From contig CM073321.1 in the NCBI GenBank assembly GCA_037043015.1, forward strand, positions 8,266,001 through 8,330,000: a stretch of 64,000 bases of DNA. Direction: 5' to 3'. The stretch comes from Bryum argenteum (Eukaryota; Streptophyta; Bryopsida; Bryales; Bryaceae). The position numbers and the translations under genes were made by a program. Of the stretch, positions 1 to 11,784 are shown piece by piece. Under the pieces are notes generated by a model that saw only the letters and a program-made list of their open reading frames with translations, did no database searches and had not been told where the DNA came from. Numbering within the stretch: the stretch's first letter is position 1; each line of letters opens with the position of its first letter.

Positions 1-297
1 TGGAAATAAGAATTCACGACCAGCTTTGACATTTTTACCTGAGAATGAAGTACGTGTTTGGAACCAAGAAATGAAGTAGAAACCAGAATCCTGCTCATCC
101 ACGTGAATTCCACTAGAATTGTCTTCTGACAGCCCCATGGTAGAAAATGGTTTTCTACCCATTCGACCCAATCCTTCTTTTTCTTCAAACATGTCTTCAA
201 GTTCCTTCGAAAATGATGGAAATAACTTTGTTACATATACATGTAAATCTTGAACAAGAATTGTACCGTAGAACTCCAATTCTGTTGACTTAGCCAT
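1..297 (-). CDS. Unidentified protein, N-terminal part, open at the left window edge
   Basis: A minus-strand reading frame of 99 codons starts at the ATG complementary to 295-297 and runs off the window without a stop. It begins MAKSTELEFYGTILVQDL and contains the motif SGIHVDEQDSGFYFISWF. An HxD pair followed by a hydrophobic beta-rich stretch is what the iron-binding start of a 2-oxoglutarate dioxygenase double-stranded beta-helix looks like. The second histidine and the arginine that would prove it lie outside the window, so this is only a suggestion. Exon-like coding segments upstream at 505-714 and 722-1030 may belong to the same gene, since all run in the same direction with AT-rich, intron-like gaps between them. 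It could equally be a transposon-linked protein. The product is unknown. Confidence 0.4.
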   Translation of the reverse strand, partial: MAKSTELEFYGTILVQDLHVYVTKLFPSFSKELEDMFEEKEGLGRMGRKPFSTMGLSEDNSSGIHVDEQDSGFYFISWFQTRTSFSGKNVKAGREFLFP

Positions 298-504
298 TTT
301 TTCTTTGGAAACCGAGTTTTCTCCTTTTCTTCTCTTTTCCCAAGGAGAAGCATACCTTCAAAAGCATTATATAAGCAAAACATTAATGAAATAACTTAAA
401 CATTTCTGAATCATAAAAAACATTGTTGCAATAGAATTCTACCTATCAAAGTCTTTTCCAGCAAATCTATACCTAAACATCTACATGTCGGTAGCGCCTT
501 TCTC

Positions 505-714
505 TAGTCATCTCTCCACACAACCTCCTAATCGAGAAAGACTTAAACCCTTCGAGCGTACAATATTAGCTTCATTTGTTTCCATTGCAACATGGAACAA
601 AATCCCCAGAACCTCTTCTTTCTCATTATCAATGAGTGATAATGAGCCGTACACTTCAGTCGCACAAGATACAAATTCATTTTTGTCAAACGTACTTTTG
701 AATTCCTTTTTTTA
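505..714 (-). CDS. Exon-like coding segment of the same unidentified minus-strand locus
   Basis: One minus-strand frame stays open over this stretch and has ordinary protein composition, with acidic and hydrophobic residues alternating (it includes EVYGSLSLIDNEKEEVLGI). It ends at a stop just past position 505. It lies between the zinc-finger-like segment at 722-1030 and the HVD-containing segment at 1-297. The short gap to 722 is too small for a normal intron, so either the splice lies inside these limits or the locus is decayed. I do not recognise the family. Confidence 0.25.
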
Positions 715-721
715 ATATTCT

Positions 722-1030
722 TTAAACTTTTAAAACACACTTAATCTCCAAAGCAATACTAAACCCTCTTAAACGATACATTTTAATTGTTTCAAGAACA
801 TCGGAGCTCTGAAGAACCTGCATCTGGAGCTTGTATTTATTTGAAACACTTGTGTTGCTTCCAATATTTTCACTACTGCTGACATTTTGCAAATATGCAT
901 TAAGGTTGTGTTGAAGAGGTAGACCTTGAGCCTTCAAAACTCCTTGATGCAGCCTACTCATATTATGGGTCATAGCTTGTTCCAAAGAATTTATTGATTT
1001 GGAACAAATAACACAAATAAACTTCGTCAT
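722..1030 (-). CDS. Small protein or exon with an N-terminal C2H2-like zinc finger
   Basis: This 102-residue minus-strand frame starts MTKFICVICSKSINSLEQ. Cysteines at residues 6 and 9 are followed by His at 22 and 28, a CX2C-X12-H-X5-H spacing close to single C2H2 or U1-type fingers. The remainder is polar, with no further motif I recognise. The segment probably forms the 5' end of the locus continuing at 505-714 and 1-297. A lone finger at the N-terminus is common in transposon-encoded and chromatin proteins, so a host or mobile origin cannot be decided here. Confidence 0.35.
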   Translation of the reverse strand: MTKFICVICSKSINSLEQAMTHNMSRLHQGVLKAQGLPLQHNLNAYLQNVSSSENIGSNTSVSNKYKLQMQVLQSSDVLETIKMYRLRGFSIALEIKCVLKV

Positions 1031-3841
1031 AATGTATCTACAAAATTATAATATACAAAAATATTAAACTTTATATTCGACAGTCCAATAAATTACAAAA
1101 ACCAATTTGATTATTTAACTTCAAGACACTTTCAAATTTAGTTTCATTTTCCTTAAGAAAGTAAAGGAACTAGTCCTTAACTTTCATCAAATGAAAATGT
1201 CCCTATAAATTTCAAATATGATATGTCAGTACATCACCCTAGAAATAGGTTCCATAGAATAATAGTACATGAGCAGTCGAAATTGTGTCAAGATGTATAT
1301 TCAAATGTGAATCTCCCGAGAGTCCCTTAAATCCAGGGATTGAGAGTCCCTTAAGGCTCGCCACCCTGGTTGAGAGAGTATATTCACTCGGCTGTCACTA
1401 ATCTTCACCATTCAATCCAACAAGTAAGCAAGTTGCTCTGTCTGTATCCACTTGCCATTATTACCGGATCAAGTAAACTGATCCAGGAAACTCAAACTCA
1501 ACGATCATGGCGATATCACTTTCTCGATTCCACATGGACCCGCGTGCTTGCCTCCACACTCCGTGCCTGCCATTCCATCACTTAACAGTATTTTATTATC
1601 AATATTAGCAGTTTTTTCTCAAAAAATAGTGGTGATATAAATTCTTCTATGAGCGGATTAAGTTGATATGTAGGTAAAAACTATCCAATGAAAACCAGAG
1701 CAGCAGGTTTGTCTAGGTAAAAGCATGTACATAGAGGCGATCCAATTAGCAGACATGACTAGCACAGGAGCTGGAATAAGCTGATAATAGAACCACCATA
1801 TAGCTTCCAAAAAGTGAAGAGAGAGAGAGATATTAGAAGTCGTGATTCGCCTGAAAAAATTGGAGCGTTCCTCATTCACATGTAAAGGAGTTTCCGCTTC
1901 TTTGAGAAGATTTTTCGGTTGTTGATACAGCCCCACTAACGAAGACCTTCATTCGGATTGCCACTTCCCGTAACGAATCTCAAGGCTGCTTGACGCGGAG
2001 CAATGTTGCATGAACAATAAGGAGGAACGATATCTAATGGCAGACCTTCTGTAACATACAGGTTACCAGTATGTCAACAGTGAACACAATCGATCCGATT
2101 CACTCAGTGCTTTCAAAGCTCTAGACTTTCTATTGACAACATTATTCATAATCAACTAATAATGTGCTAGAACCTTCAATTTCTGTTATATCGGTCCAGA
2201 TTCCCCAATATGCAGTCGTACCATCAGAGGTACAGGCAACATAAAATACCTGAAAGAGAAACTGGCTCGTCAATTTTAATTATCTTCTACAACAGTCTAA
2301 AGATCTGGAGATGATGAGGTATAAACTTGTGGAAGCACCCGGGAAGCCACTTAAAGGCGTTTCACCACCTTTTGGACCACTGGAGGCTCCTGCTTCAGGC
2401 TTTCCGATCTCCCTCTCTGTATTACTGGCCGACCATCATACATATGCCATTGTGAGCAGAATAGAGGACAACATCCTTCAGACGTCCCCACAGCACCTAA
2501 AATCTCTTCTTTTCGCATGAACGTTAGTGGATAAGAAAAGGGGAGGTTTGTTTCGACTTGCTCACCTCATTAACAAATCCGTATATGCTGCAGACTCTTG
2601 CTTGCGTCCAGTTTGTTAAGCGAGCTCACTTCTGGCCGACCAATTCTAAGAATCTGTCCCTTTGTCGAATACACTGGCTAGTCACATCAAGCAGAGTGTC
2701 ATTGCGCATGCTTACAGGCTCTACTTTCACAGAATTGATCCACATTCAGAACTGCAAAGAAGAACATGTCTGTCAACTTCAAAGGAGAATGTGATTCACA
2801 CACGACTAGAACAGTGCTCTAGTGTACTAGCTTTTGTGAGAAAAGAACAGAAGGAACCTAGAATTGGATCAAACTGATATCAAAGGGTTGCAGAAATATC
2901 TTGCATTCTCTTGGATAGCACACATTCCTCAAAGTCTGCGAGGTGTCCTCACCAAAACTCGACCTACGAGAGACACTCCTTGGGGTGGCTGCGAACAGCG
3001 TCCGCAAACGAAATGAACGCCTCTGCCTGATGATCGTTGAATTGAAAGTGCAGAAACATTCTTCATAACCCAGTTTTGAGATGTCAAGACTTCCGAGGAA
3101 CCAGAACAACACTCTCAAGCGCGCAGTTGCGAGCAAGAACGGTGTCAGAATGCACGCGACGCAAGAGCACAAGGGACATCCAAGCACATCCAAGCACTCG
3201 ATCAAACCTTCAAGCCACTCGAAATTCTGAGCAGTGATGCTTGCGTGAGACATGTGCACCTCCTTGGTTGGGGCAGTGAAAGAGGTTTTCCGATGGTAAT
3301 TGCAGACAAAGTCCAACTTGAACCCATGCGGAACTCGTGGACCCCGATGCCTGAAGAATTTTCTTATAGTAGGACAGTCAGTCTCACTAAAGCCTATTAC
3401 ATAGTTTTCGTGATGTTGTGTCATGCTTGGTTTGTCCATGGTTTGAGACTAGCTTGTTGACATTTGGTACACAAGCTGGGCTGCATCTTAGCCCATAAAG
3501 TGTCATGGGTCGCAGATACTTTTTGGCAGTAGCGATAAGCCAAACTCGTTGTTCTTTTTATCCATGTGCACACACTGTAAAAACTTCCATCTATTCGGGC
3601 AAGTACCATATTGCAGACTGGCAGGTACGTGGAGTCAATTGTGGAGTGCGAAAATGCTTGTATTATTGTAACGGTAAGAAAAAAGGTATTATGAGAGATT
3701 CGTGCAACTAATATATGCGAGTACAAAACAACACTATCTAATAAATATACTCTTAGTGTCACCAAATTCGGGACAATACGGTCAGGAATGAATAAGTTTA
3801 CCTAAGGAACGGTTGCTAGGACTTTGGAGGTTGGTACATGG
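1031..3841. other. Stretch without a recognisable gene
   Basis: I see no convincing coding structure here. A 193-codon minus-strand frame at 2858-3439 is the longest, but it has a mixed Arg/Cys/Phe-rich composition, no motif I recognise and no splice context. It may be a remnant flanking the MULE relic to its right. At 1321-1355 a short phrase, GAGAGTCCCTTAA, occurs twice. Confidence 0.4.
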
Positions 3842-6720
3842 TCATAAACCTTGCATCCGCAAATTTCTAACAACTGACTTCCCTTTCCATTCGAGGAAGT
3901 CCTTGCCACGAAGAAGTGAGAAGTTATTGCCGTCTTCTACAACGTGTAACACTGGAGACGCCACGAGTAGATGTAGTGTCCCGTTACGGATCTCCACCTT
4001 CAATAAACAAATCCGTCCAACAACCTGATTTTGGTCCGCTACGAGATGCTTCATCAACACGGGGTCCCCACTCACCTCATTGGGCAAGCAATTGCCCCAG
4101 TGTCTCAACACTATCCGCCCTCGTATGGTTCCTCTTTACAGGGGTCTGTTTAGGCGTTGGGATTGGCGAGAGAGTACCACAAGAATTGTCCTCCTCTACT
4201 ACAATACTCAACATACGTGCCATCCCTCCTTGTGCATTCCCTACTTCCTTACCACAAAAGCAAGCAATAGTACCCTCGGCGATATCCAGACAAAGCATCA
4301 GTAACACTTAAACAACATGCTTACAAATATCTCCCCGTTGAGCCCACATGCAATTGCATCCAGCCCACTCCTCTTCTGGATTGTGAACCACATAATGGGT
4401 ATCTCGATTTGTTTGCGATGTCACAGTAGCACAATCACCCGGAACCTGGTTGAGGGAAACATCCGAGTCTAGGATCATTCGAACTTTCACGAGCGCGGAC
4501 ACGGCAGTATCCTGGAGCTTCTTATTGTTCACAAAATCTACTCTCCTTTCGTAATCGCTTGTACCAGAAATGGTCATGGACGTGTAAATAGTCCAGTCAA
4601 CACGGCGTCCGACCATCCGAGTCCGTTCTGACTTCAACACGGATTTCAGAAATCCTTGATAACCCTCTATAGCAGCGTTAGTGTCTTGGCCTGCATACGG
4701 TAAATTTCTTTACCCCACCACCCACATGTGCACTTTCTTCAACCACAGAGACTTTACGTACTCTCAGAATTCCTCCTCGTCGGGATATTTGAGACTCAAC
4801 GCATTCATCTTGTTAACTGCCCAACTTTGGAAATCCGCTCCAGACGGCGTCGAACGATCGTACATCATTTGACCAATGTCACGCACTATACTCGCTTGTG
4901 TAAGAACATTCTTAATCTTGTGACACGAATGCTTTTGCTAAGCATGTCTGTCATGCCAAAGGTATTGGAAGACTGGGACGGACGGCCAAATCTTACTGTA
5001 AGCAAGCCATATCAGCACTTGGTAGTTAGTAAAAATTATAGATGCACAGTTCTATTAAGAAGATAGGAAATGCATCAGCGTTACATATAGTATAACTGTC
5101 ACAACAATGTTACAACTCACTTCAATGCATTAATCTCGCCTTGAGCACAATCAACGATAAACGCAGAAGGCTCCCAACCTGGACATTCAGACTTCATACA
5201 GGCGTTCACAGCACCCATCCACGGAGTGAGGTCATCTTCGGCACACCTAGAAGTGAAAATCCAAGCAACTGGAATGCCTTGGTGCCATTCATCAAATACC
5301 ATCATTGTGTACAAAGGGAACTGCATAAGACAGGACTCGCGTATCAGATTTGAACATTAGTAGTGCAAATGCCAAATCTAAGTGTCATAGTGGTACACGA
5401 ATACCATAAACATTATTTTTCACACCTATTTTTCGTTTGTGTTCAATGTGGCGTCTATGGATACGCCACCGCCGTGCTCATATTTAACCATCATCTCTTT
5501 TTGCCAAGAAGTTTGGATTCCAATGGTGAATGGCATGTTCGAACCAGTCAAATTGCTCTCAACAAGAACCAGATGAGACAAATCCGTCTCAGTGCAATGG
5601 AACACCTTGTTCATGTCCTCTGCACCCACATACGAACACTCTATGCATCGTTTGAATGCAACATCCAAGTCTCTTTAGCTTGCTTACGTGCAATGTTACA
5701 AATGTCCTTCGAGATAATAAGATGATCCCTCGTGATTACCTTACCGTCAGCCTCCCAAATTTTCATAAACTTGTGGTGTTTCTTCATTACCTTGTGGATG
5801 GTGTAGTTTTGTCCCAGACAGTCATCTATAAATTCTTTCATCACGGGCGTTAAATGGGCACACAACGCTCCACGGTCTCCGGTCTTTAAGCCACCGTGAA
5901 CCACCACGCCTTCCTTGTCCACATGTTGATCCTAAATGACACAAATATCCGCAATGTGTGGGGCGTGCAAAAGAATCTTAACAGTAAACCTTGCCTGGCA
6001 TCTTCGTTTTATGGACATCCCCCATTGCTTGCGGGAGTTCCTAGTTTTCACGGTTGATTGTTCTCTATGAATATCTCCCACGTCAGGAACTGTAGGAGGC
6101 TGTAAGGTATCCACGACAGCAGCGCAGTCCGAGAACAAATTATCGAACTCAGCACCTGCAAAACAGTATATCAACTCCTCATAAATTTGTTACCCTCAAT
6201 ATATACAGTTGTTCGTGATAGACATGAGAGTCGTAGGCATTTCTATCAACAATGAAAGAAGAGAGATGGCTGTATTACCAGAATCAATTGATTGAGGAGC
6301 ATTGTTGAGATTTGGAATGAGCCAGCTCCTACTGGAACCGACTTCAATGATGTCAATGACGCATTCACTGCGTCGGATGCATTTGCCACGGGAAGGTAGT
6401 TTGTGACATTCGTCAAAGCTGAAACAGATAACTGCAATAAATGCCGAACATCACGACCAACGTCTTCACATTGCTTCCCGTACCCTTTTTCCTTGCTCTG
6501 AACTACACTGTCAATAGTAGTACCATTTGTGGTACTACTTGGAGGTCTCCTCCTCCTTGTTTTTAATGGACTCTCGGGAGATTCAGGTGTCGCGGGTGCG
6601 TTGCAATCAATTGTGTTTGTGGAACGTTTTTGCGGCTTGAATTTACGGGGGGGTTTCCGTGCAACGCGCTTCTACTTGCGAGGAGATGCCTACGTTGGGC
6701 TTCCTGAAGCAGCAGCCGTG
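3842..6720 (-). pseudogene. Mutator-like (MULE) transposase with SWIM zinc finger, decayed
   Basis: Minus-strand segments together cover a MULE transposase. At 6246-6700 lies a basic Ser/Thr/Pro-rich stretch containing KTRRRRPPSS, a likely nuclear localisation signal. At 5932-6174 and 5641-5922 lies the conserved pre-catalytic region. At 5426-5668 is the motif SIDATLNTNEK, carrying the first catalytic Asp. At 5117-5326 is FPLYTMMVFDEW followed by SAFIVDCAQGEINAL. At 4681-4872 is RNLPYAGQDTNAAIEGY. At 4308-4640 is a SWIM finger of CxC...CxH form (CNCMWAQRGDICKH). In MULE enzymes the DDE core cuts and joins DNA, and SWIM binds DNA or protein. A GT...CAG intron-like gap separates 5426 from 5326. 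In-frame stops near 4765 and 4711 and several frame changes indicate a dead copy. No terminal inverted repeats were found. C-terminal debris runs to 3842. Confidence 0.8.
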
Positions 6721-7105
6721 ACATTATGGATTGTAAGTTTTTTTTCGAGTCGTCGAAAGGAGATCCGTTGTCACTATAAGAAACCTGCGTTTTTAGTGAT
6801 GTTGTAAATGTTGTCTAAAAAGACAATGTAGTCATAAATTCGGATGTCTTATAGACGATAAGACATCCTAGACATGACAATTGTCTAAGCAGACGTCTGT
6901 AAAGACAAGAAAATGTCTTAAGATCGAAGATGTCTTAAGGTAATTTTGGAAGGGTAAAAAGTGTGCCACGTGGGTGCCACGTAGATGACACATCAGCTTA
7001 AAGTGAACGGACAGTGCCACATAGGGATGAAATTCATCATGATGTGGAATTTTACATGGTCCCACGAAAGATGACATGGCGGCGCCAGAATTCCACGTGG
7101 ACCCG

Positions 7106-7230
7106 AGAAAATCCGACGTTGCACCCGAGAAAGTCTGACGTGGCACCCGGGAAAATCCGACGTGGCACCCGGGAAAATCCGACGTGGCACCCGGGAATAT
7201 CCGACGTGGCACGCGAGAAAAGTTGACGTG
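7106..7230. repeat. 22-bp tandem repeat inside the CACTA element
   Basis: About five and a half copies of a 22-bp unit of the form GAAAATCCGACGTGGCACCC follow one another, with 0-4 changes per unit. The array is GC-rich compared with the rest of the element. The open frames across it (repeated phrases such as RENPTWHPG) are a by-product of the repeat and not a gene. Confidence 0.85.
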
Positions 7231-9582
7231 GACTTGGAAAAATGACATGGCATGCCACATCAGCATATTGCGGAGGTTTTATGCTCCTATCATGATAGTT
7301 TTAGACATCAGTTAAGACGACTTAAATGTCTTGCAATACATCTTAGATGTTGTACAAGATGTCTTGCAAGACGTATGCAATGTCTTACAAAATATCTTAG
7401 AAGACAATTTTTATGTCTTATAAGATGTTTCCAGTGCGTAGAATGATGTTTACTTTGATGTCCTTATGAAGTTTGTGATGTTTGCTCGGATGTTTGTAGC
7501 AACATTCCCTAGGACATCGATGTGAACGTTTTGTGTTAAACATGATGTTTGCAACAGTGTTACTATTGATGTTTTTTGGGCATATGAAAGGACATCTAGG
7601 ATGACATTTTTAGATGTTTATATAGTCATCAGATGTGTAATCCACAGACGTCTCACATAACATCAACTATAAACACTGTCACATCAAAAAGTATGAGTCA
7701 AACATATATTGCTAAGGTCATTAAAACCTCAGATAACACAAAATAGAGTATTTACTAATACGCCTGTCAACAACTACGATATACTACGCACCCACAATTT
7801 GAACACCGTAAGTCCCTCCACTTCCATCGCTTGCTGTCGATACCCGTATGGTCATGTGCATCTCCGGCCGCTACACATATTCAATGAGCCAATATCAACC
7901 GCTTTTAAAGAAGGGTTTGTAAAGGTAAAAAAATTCTGATTTAATTCCATTTAATTGCACTACCTAGGTTGAGATTGTTTACTTCCTAACTTCAAGATAT
8001 CGACACAATTAGACATTCTTGCAAACATCTGCTTAGACATTTCTTCAGACATCCTTCTAAACATCATTAAAAACAACGTTATAGACATCTATACATACAT
8101 CTGTTCCACTCACCTACAAGCACGCATGTCGCTTCGCGGCCTCAGATCGTGCTCGCTGCCCCGACCGCTTATGTCCCACCTTCCAAAACAGAATTCCATC
8201 AACACATTTAGACATTTCATAGACATGCTCTAAGACATCTTGCAGACATCATCATAGACATCTTCTACAACAAATCAAATACTACAAGTACTAGGGTTTC
8301 CTTCACAACAAATCAAATTCTACATGTCCTAGGGTTTCTTGTACAAGATGCTTTTGAAATCCAGTACCTCTTAAGTAGCAAATCTTAGCCACATGAAGAA
8401 GGAAACCTACTCTTAAGAGCTATTGGATTTCTACAAATACTATTCTCTTATTGTAGTTAACAATCATTCTGAAATCGAATGGAAACAATTTTGAAATCCT
8501 CTATACTTTAAACACAAACTCTTTGGAAAAACTAAGGCAAAAATGAGCTTTGTAATTCCATTTGAAGATCTCATGACCTAACTATGGCGGCGGCAACAAA
8601 CCCTAGCCACATGAAGAAGCAAACCTTAGCCTCTACACTCCAAACACTAACTCTTTTAAACTCTTAACTACCTTTTATTTCTACCCTAACTAACTTTCCA
8701 ACTAACTCTCTTAATACTAATTCTATTCTAGAATTGTCTCCTAAGTTGTATTAAATAGCTATTAAATGTCATAAATTCATATTTATTGTAAATTTGCTTT
8801 AATTTGTATAATATTGGTTGTTGATGATAGAGTAATGTATAGTCTTGCCATTAGACTATAATAATCTAATCTATAAGTAATAAATTATATTTAGTTCCTT
8901 CTTGAAGTAAGCCAAAAAATATTGTTTATTGTTTTTATTTTCTTTTTATATTTTCTTTAAGTATTTGAGGATTACCCTCAATCAGAGACCTGTGCCAATG
9001 GAGGGCAAGCAGTAAGAGAAAAAGTTGATATTATTCTAAAAAGACCTTAAGTACTGCCGCTTTTTAGTAAATGACGTCTAAGAGGATGTCGTGCAAAACA
9101 TCTTCATAGACATCCGAGTAGATGTCTACACGGACATTCATGCCTGACTGTAGTTATGGTAAGTTGGACATCGTGTTAGACATCCGACTAGATGTTGAAT
9201 GACTTGTTATTTGGTCCGACGTGGAGTTTTTGTTGCCATGTAGATAAAGCGCTGTAAATAACTTTTTTAATCTATGTCCACGTGTTTTTTGAGGATTAAA
9301 TATCCACGAAATTACTTTTACTTTTTTTTTCGACACCATTGTTATCTTATAGATATTATATTTTATATATAATATTTTTCAAATATTTAAATATTTTTAA
9401 ATCATAAAAAATTACATAATTATAATATCCTAATTTATTTGAATATAATAAAAGTTTACAAAATATATATTTTTTAAAAATATAATTATATATTTTAATA
9501 ATTTTTTAAAAAAATAGACCAATGAAAAAATAGTGAGAATAGCCTGAAATTAGTATTTTTAGTATTGCCACGTCACATAATG

Positions 9583-9587
<5 letters not shown>

Positions 9588-9614
<27 letters not shown>
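9588..9614. repeat. Poly(A) run
   Basis: A run of roughly 27 A sits inside the right half of the CACTA element. It may mark the tail of a small retroposed insertion, but no SINE or LINE body with a target duplication could be recognised to its left, where the DNA is plain AT-rich sequence. Confidence 0.7.
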
Positions 9615-9616
<2 letters not shown>

Positions 9617-9974
9617 TAAAGTGTGATTTTTTTCTACTTTTGAAAACCGCCGCCCATTCACCTACTCTTTTAACATTGGAAATGCTTTTTACCCTGTCCA
9701 CCAGTAAATTTTGGTCGTTTTTACCTTGCTGGTCCAAAATCCCTTGCCAACGTGGCAGTTTGATGTTTATCTAGATGTCTTCAAAGACATCCATGTCTTC
9801 ACCAACATCTTTTTGTTTGGTGATGTCTTCATGCCCCTCCAATCCAAAATGTGCCCGTTAGACGTACAGACATCCTCCCGTCTTCGAAGACATCTTTTAA
9901 GACAGTAAGACATCACAAAATACATTAGACATTACACAAGACATCACAATAAACAGGGTTTTCTTATAATGTGT

Positions 9975-11240
9975 TATACTTTTGACAGCGCCGGAATAAT
10001 CTTTTGGGCCGTACTCGCAATGCCACCTGCAAGGGCAATGTGATAGATAAAACAGTACTCACAGTGGAGAATCGGTGTGACACTTTTCGGACTAAGTGCA
10101 TAGACTAAGTGTTGTGACTGTAAGTGCGAGCTCGGCAAAGAAGTCTGACCTAGAAAAACTCAAGGGTGTGCACGCACCCTCCTTTGCATCCTCACGACGC
10201 TTGTGATCTTCTTTAGGTTCACGATAGACACATTGTGTGCCCTCACTCCCGCTCTAAATACCCGTGATAAAGTCTTGTATCCTAAAAGCAAGCACGTAAC
10301 ATTGCTGAACGTGGTGATCTTTCCCATGTTTCCCTCGCCGCACTCTCAAATTCAGCTTTCCACTCTATGTCACGCATCCCAAATGGTCCCTCGGGCGAGA
10401 GTTGGACTAGTCCATCTATGTCTACCAAAATCTGAGCTCAACGTCGCCTAACTTGCCTGCTCTATGGCACTGAGCGAATCGCCAATCTCGAACAGCTCCA
10501 TTGGTATACGCGACCATTTCTAGTGTGACGCGCAATAACAATAGCCTTCTAATCAACCAGACAATCGAATCTTGTAATTGGACGACACAACAACCACGGA
10601 GAACATAAAAACAATGCTGGACCACAATCAAAACCCCAAAATTTCTCTAGCGGCACCTCATTGAACACAACCGAAAATGGGCTTAAATCTTCAAAACAGT
10701 GACACACCAGAGAAGACTAGGGTTCAACGGCGGCGCTGCTTGGTTCCGTGACACCGGATGGGGATGGCGTGGGTGGGGATGGCATACATGGGGAGGGAAT
10801 GGATGAAAGTAATTCTTGAATCAGTGTCTCAAAGGCGGAAGTTGTGACACGATATTCGACGCCAGTTTTTCGGGCGGCGAACGGAAGGGCAGGGTATCCC
10901 GGGCAGCGCTATCGCGCAACCACGCGAGGGCGATAGCACGGTTCCACTACAGGGCATTTAGCCATCTCCGCAGGTAGGTGGGGTGCGTGGAGCCATCGGG
11001 TGGGAGTAAAAATAGTCGCTTAGGGCCACTTTATATTAGGGCCCATTTGGAGTTGAGCCCACTTGTACTTGAAGTGGACCTTAACTTTAGCTCTACTTTA
11101 CAAAGTGGGTCATAGAGTGGACCTTGCAATATAAAGTCCTAATGCCCACTTCGAGGGCCCAAATGCACTGTACGTTACCCTACGGAGGACAGGGTCCGTT
11201 GCTTGATTTCTGACACAGTAAAATTTCAAACTGAGAGGGG
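9975..11240. other. Intergenic stretch, no gene seen
   Basis: There is no reading frame with recognisable content. At 11020-11165 a stretch rich in GGGCCC and AAGTGG has an exact 10-base inverted match (ACTTTATATT near 11029, AATATAAAGT near 11130). This could be the core of a small palindromic element, but its ends could not be defined. Confidence 0.4.
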
Positions 11241-11242
11241 GT

Positions 11243-11330
11243 TGTAACGGTCGTCATGGTCAAAGTACGCTAATAACGGCCCACGGGCATGGAATACGGT
11301 AGTCCCGTGGTTAGGTCATTCGACCGTTTG
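11243..11330. promoter_or_regulatory. MSA-like AACGG cores upstream of the MYB3R gene
   Basis: Three AACGG cores lie within 90 bp: TGTAACGGTCG (core 11246-11250), TAATAACGGCC (core 11275-11279) and, on the opposite strand, CAAACGGTCG (11324-11328). The mitosis-specific activator element recognised by plant three-repeat MYBs has the core AACGG in a related context. The cluster is about 460-540 bp upstream of the start codon, so feedback by MYB3R proteins on their own gene is conceivable. This is inferred from motif match only. Confidence 0.35.
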
Positions 11331-11784
11331 GAAAGCGTAAGCTGGACTGGTGGGCGGGAGAACGATTGTCCGCCGGTCGGGGGAGAAATCCGGTTAAGAG
11401 GGGGTGGGCTACCGGTCGCCCAAGGGATCCTTTTCAAAATATGGTCGAAATGAAGGCGATGTATCTTGCTGATGCTGATGAGGTGGTGGTCTGAGCCTGC
11501 TTCCGACGGCATTTCGTTTCTCGGTGATGGTGATGGCATTTGGGTGTGGAGAGGGTCGACGGAGTATCATTCTGTACTCGATGAGAAGGTTTTCGGGGCT
11601 TAGGAGGCGATCTGCACTGCGTGGGGGGTGCAATTGGTCGTAGAGACGATGGTGTGGAACTTGAAAGCTGGCGTGGAGGGGGATGTGGCAGGAGCGGTCG
11701 AGGACCAAAGCTCGAAGTGATGGTCAGGGCCGCTGGAAATGCGTAGTTGCTAAGAGAGCGGGATTGGCGGGGGATTAGGGTAGG

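Larger units (their letters stand above)
6772..9971. mobile_element. Non-autonomous CACTA (En/Spm-type) DNA transposon
   Basis: The left end reads CACTATAAGAAACCTG. The reverse complement of the right end reads CATTATAAGAAAACCCTG, so the termini are inverted repeats of CACTA type with one change in the pentamer and two 1-base indels. Three bases TGT precede the left end (6769-6771) and follow the right end (9972-9974), matching the 3-bp target duplication of CACTA elements. The subterminal regions are crowded with the short motif AGACATC and its complement (6820-6920, 7280-7660, 8000-8270, 9060-9200, 9770-9960). This is the expected arrangement of transposase-binding subterminal repeats. No transposase coding is visible, so it must depend on a partner element. 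The interior holds a 22-bp tandem repeat, AT-rich DNA and a poly(A) run. Confidence 0.8.

Noticed and set aside
2858-3439. 193-codon minus-strand frame
   Set aside because: Length alone is not enough. There is no domain, signal or splice context, and the Arg/Cys-rich composition is unlike its neighbours.
6868-7266. Overlapping frames with repeated phrases such as CHVGFSRVPRR
   Set aside because: They are translations of the 22-bp tandem repeat in the CACTA element.
7270-9200. Regularly recurring AGACATC motifs resembling a spaced array
   Set aside because: Not a CRISPR array: units are short, in both orientations, irregularly spaced and inside a plant CACTA element, where subterminal repeats are expected.
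11020-11165. Possible palindromic MITE with GGGCCC phrases
   Set aside because: Only short inverted matches could be found, and no consistent ends or target duplication.
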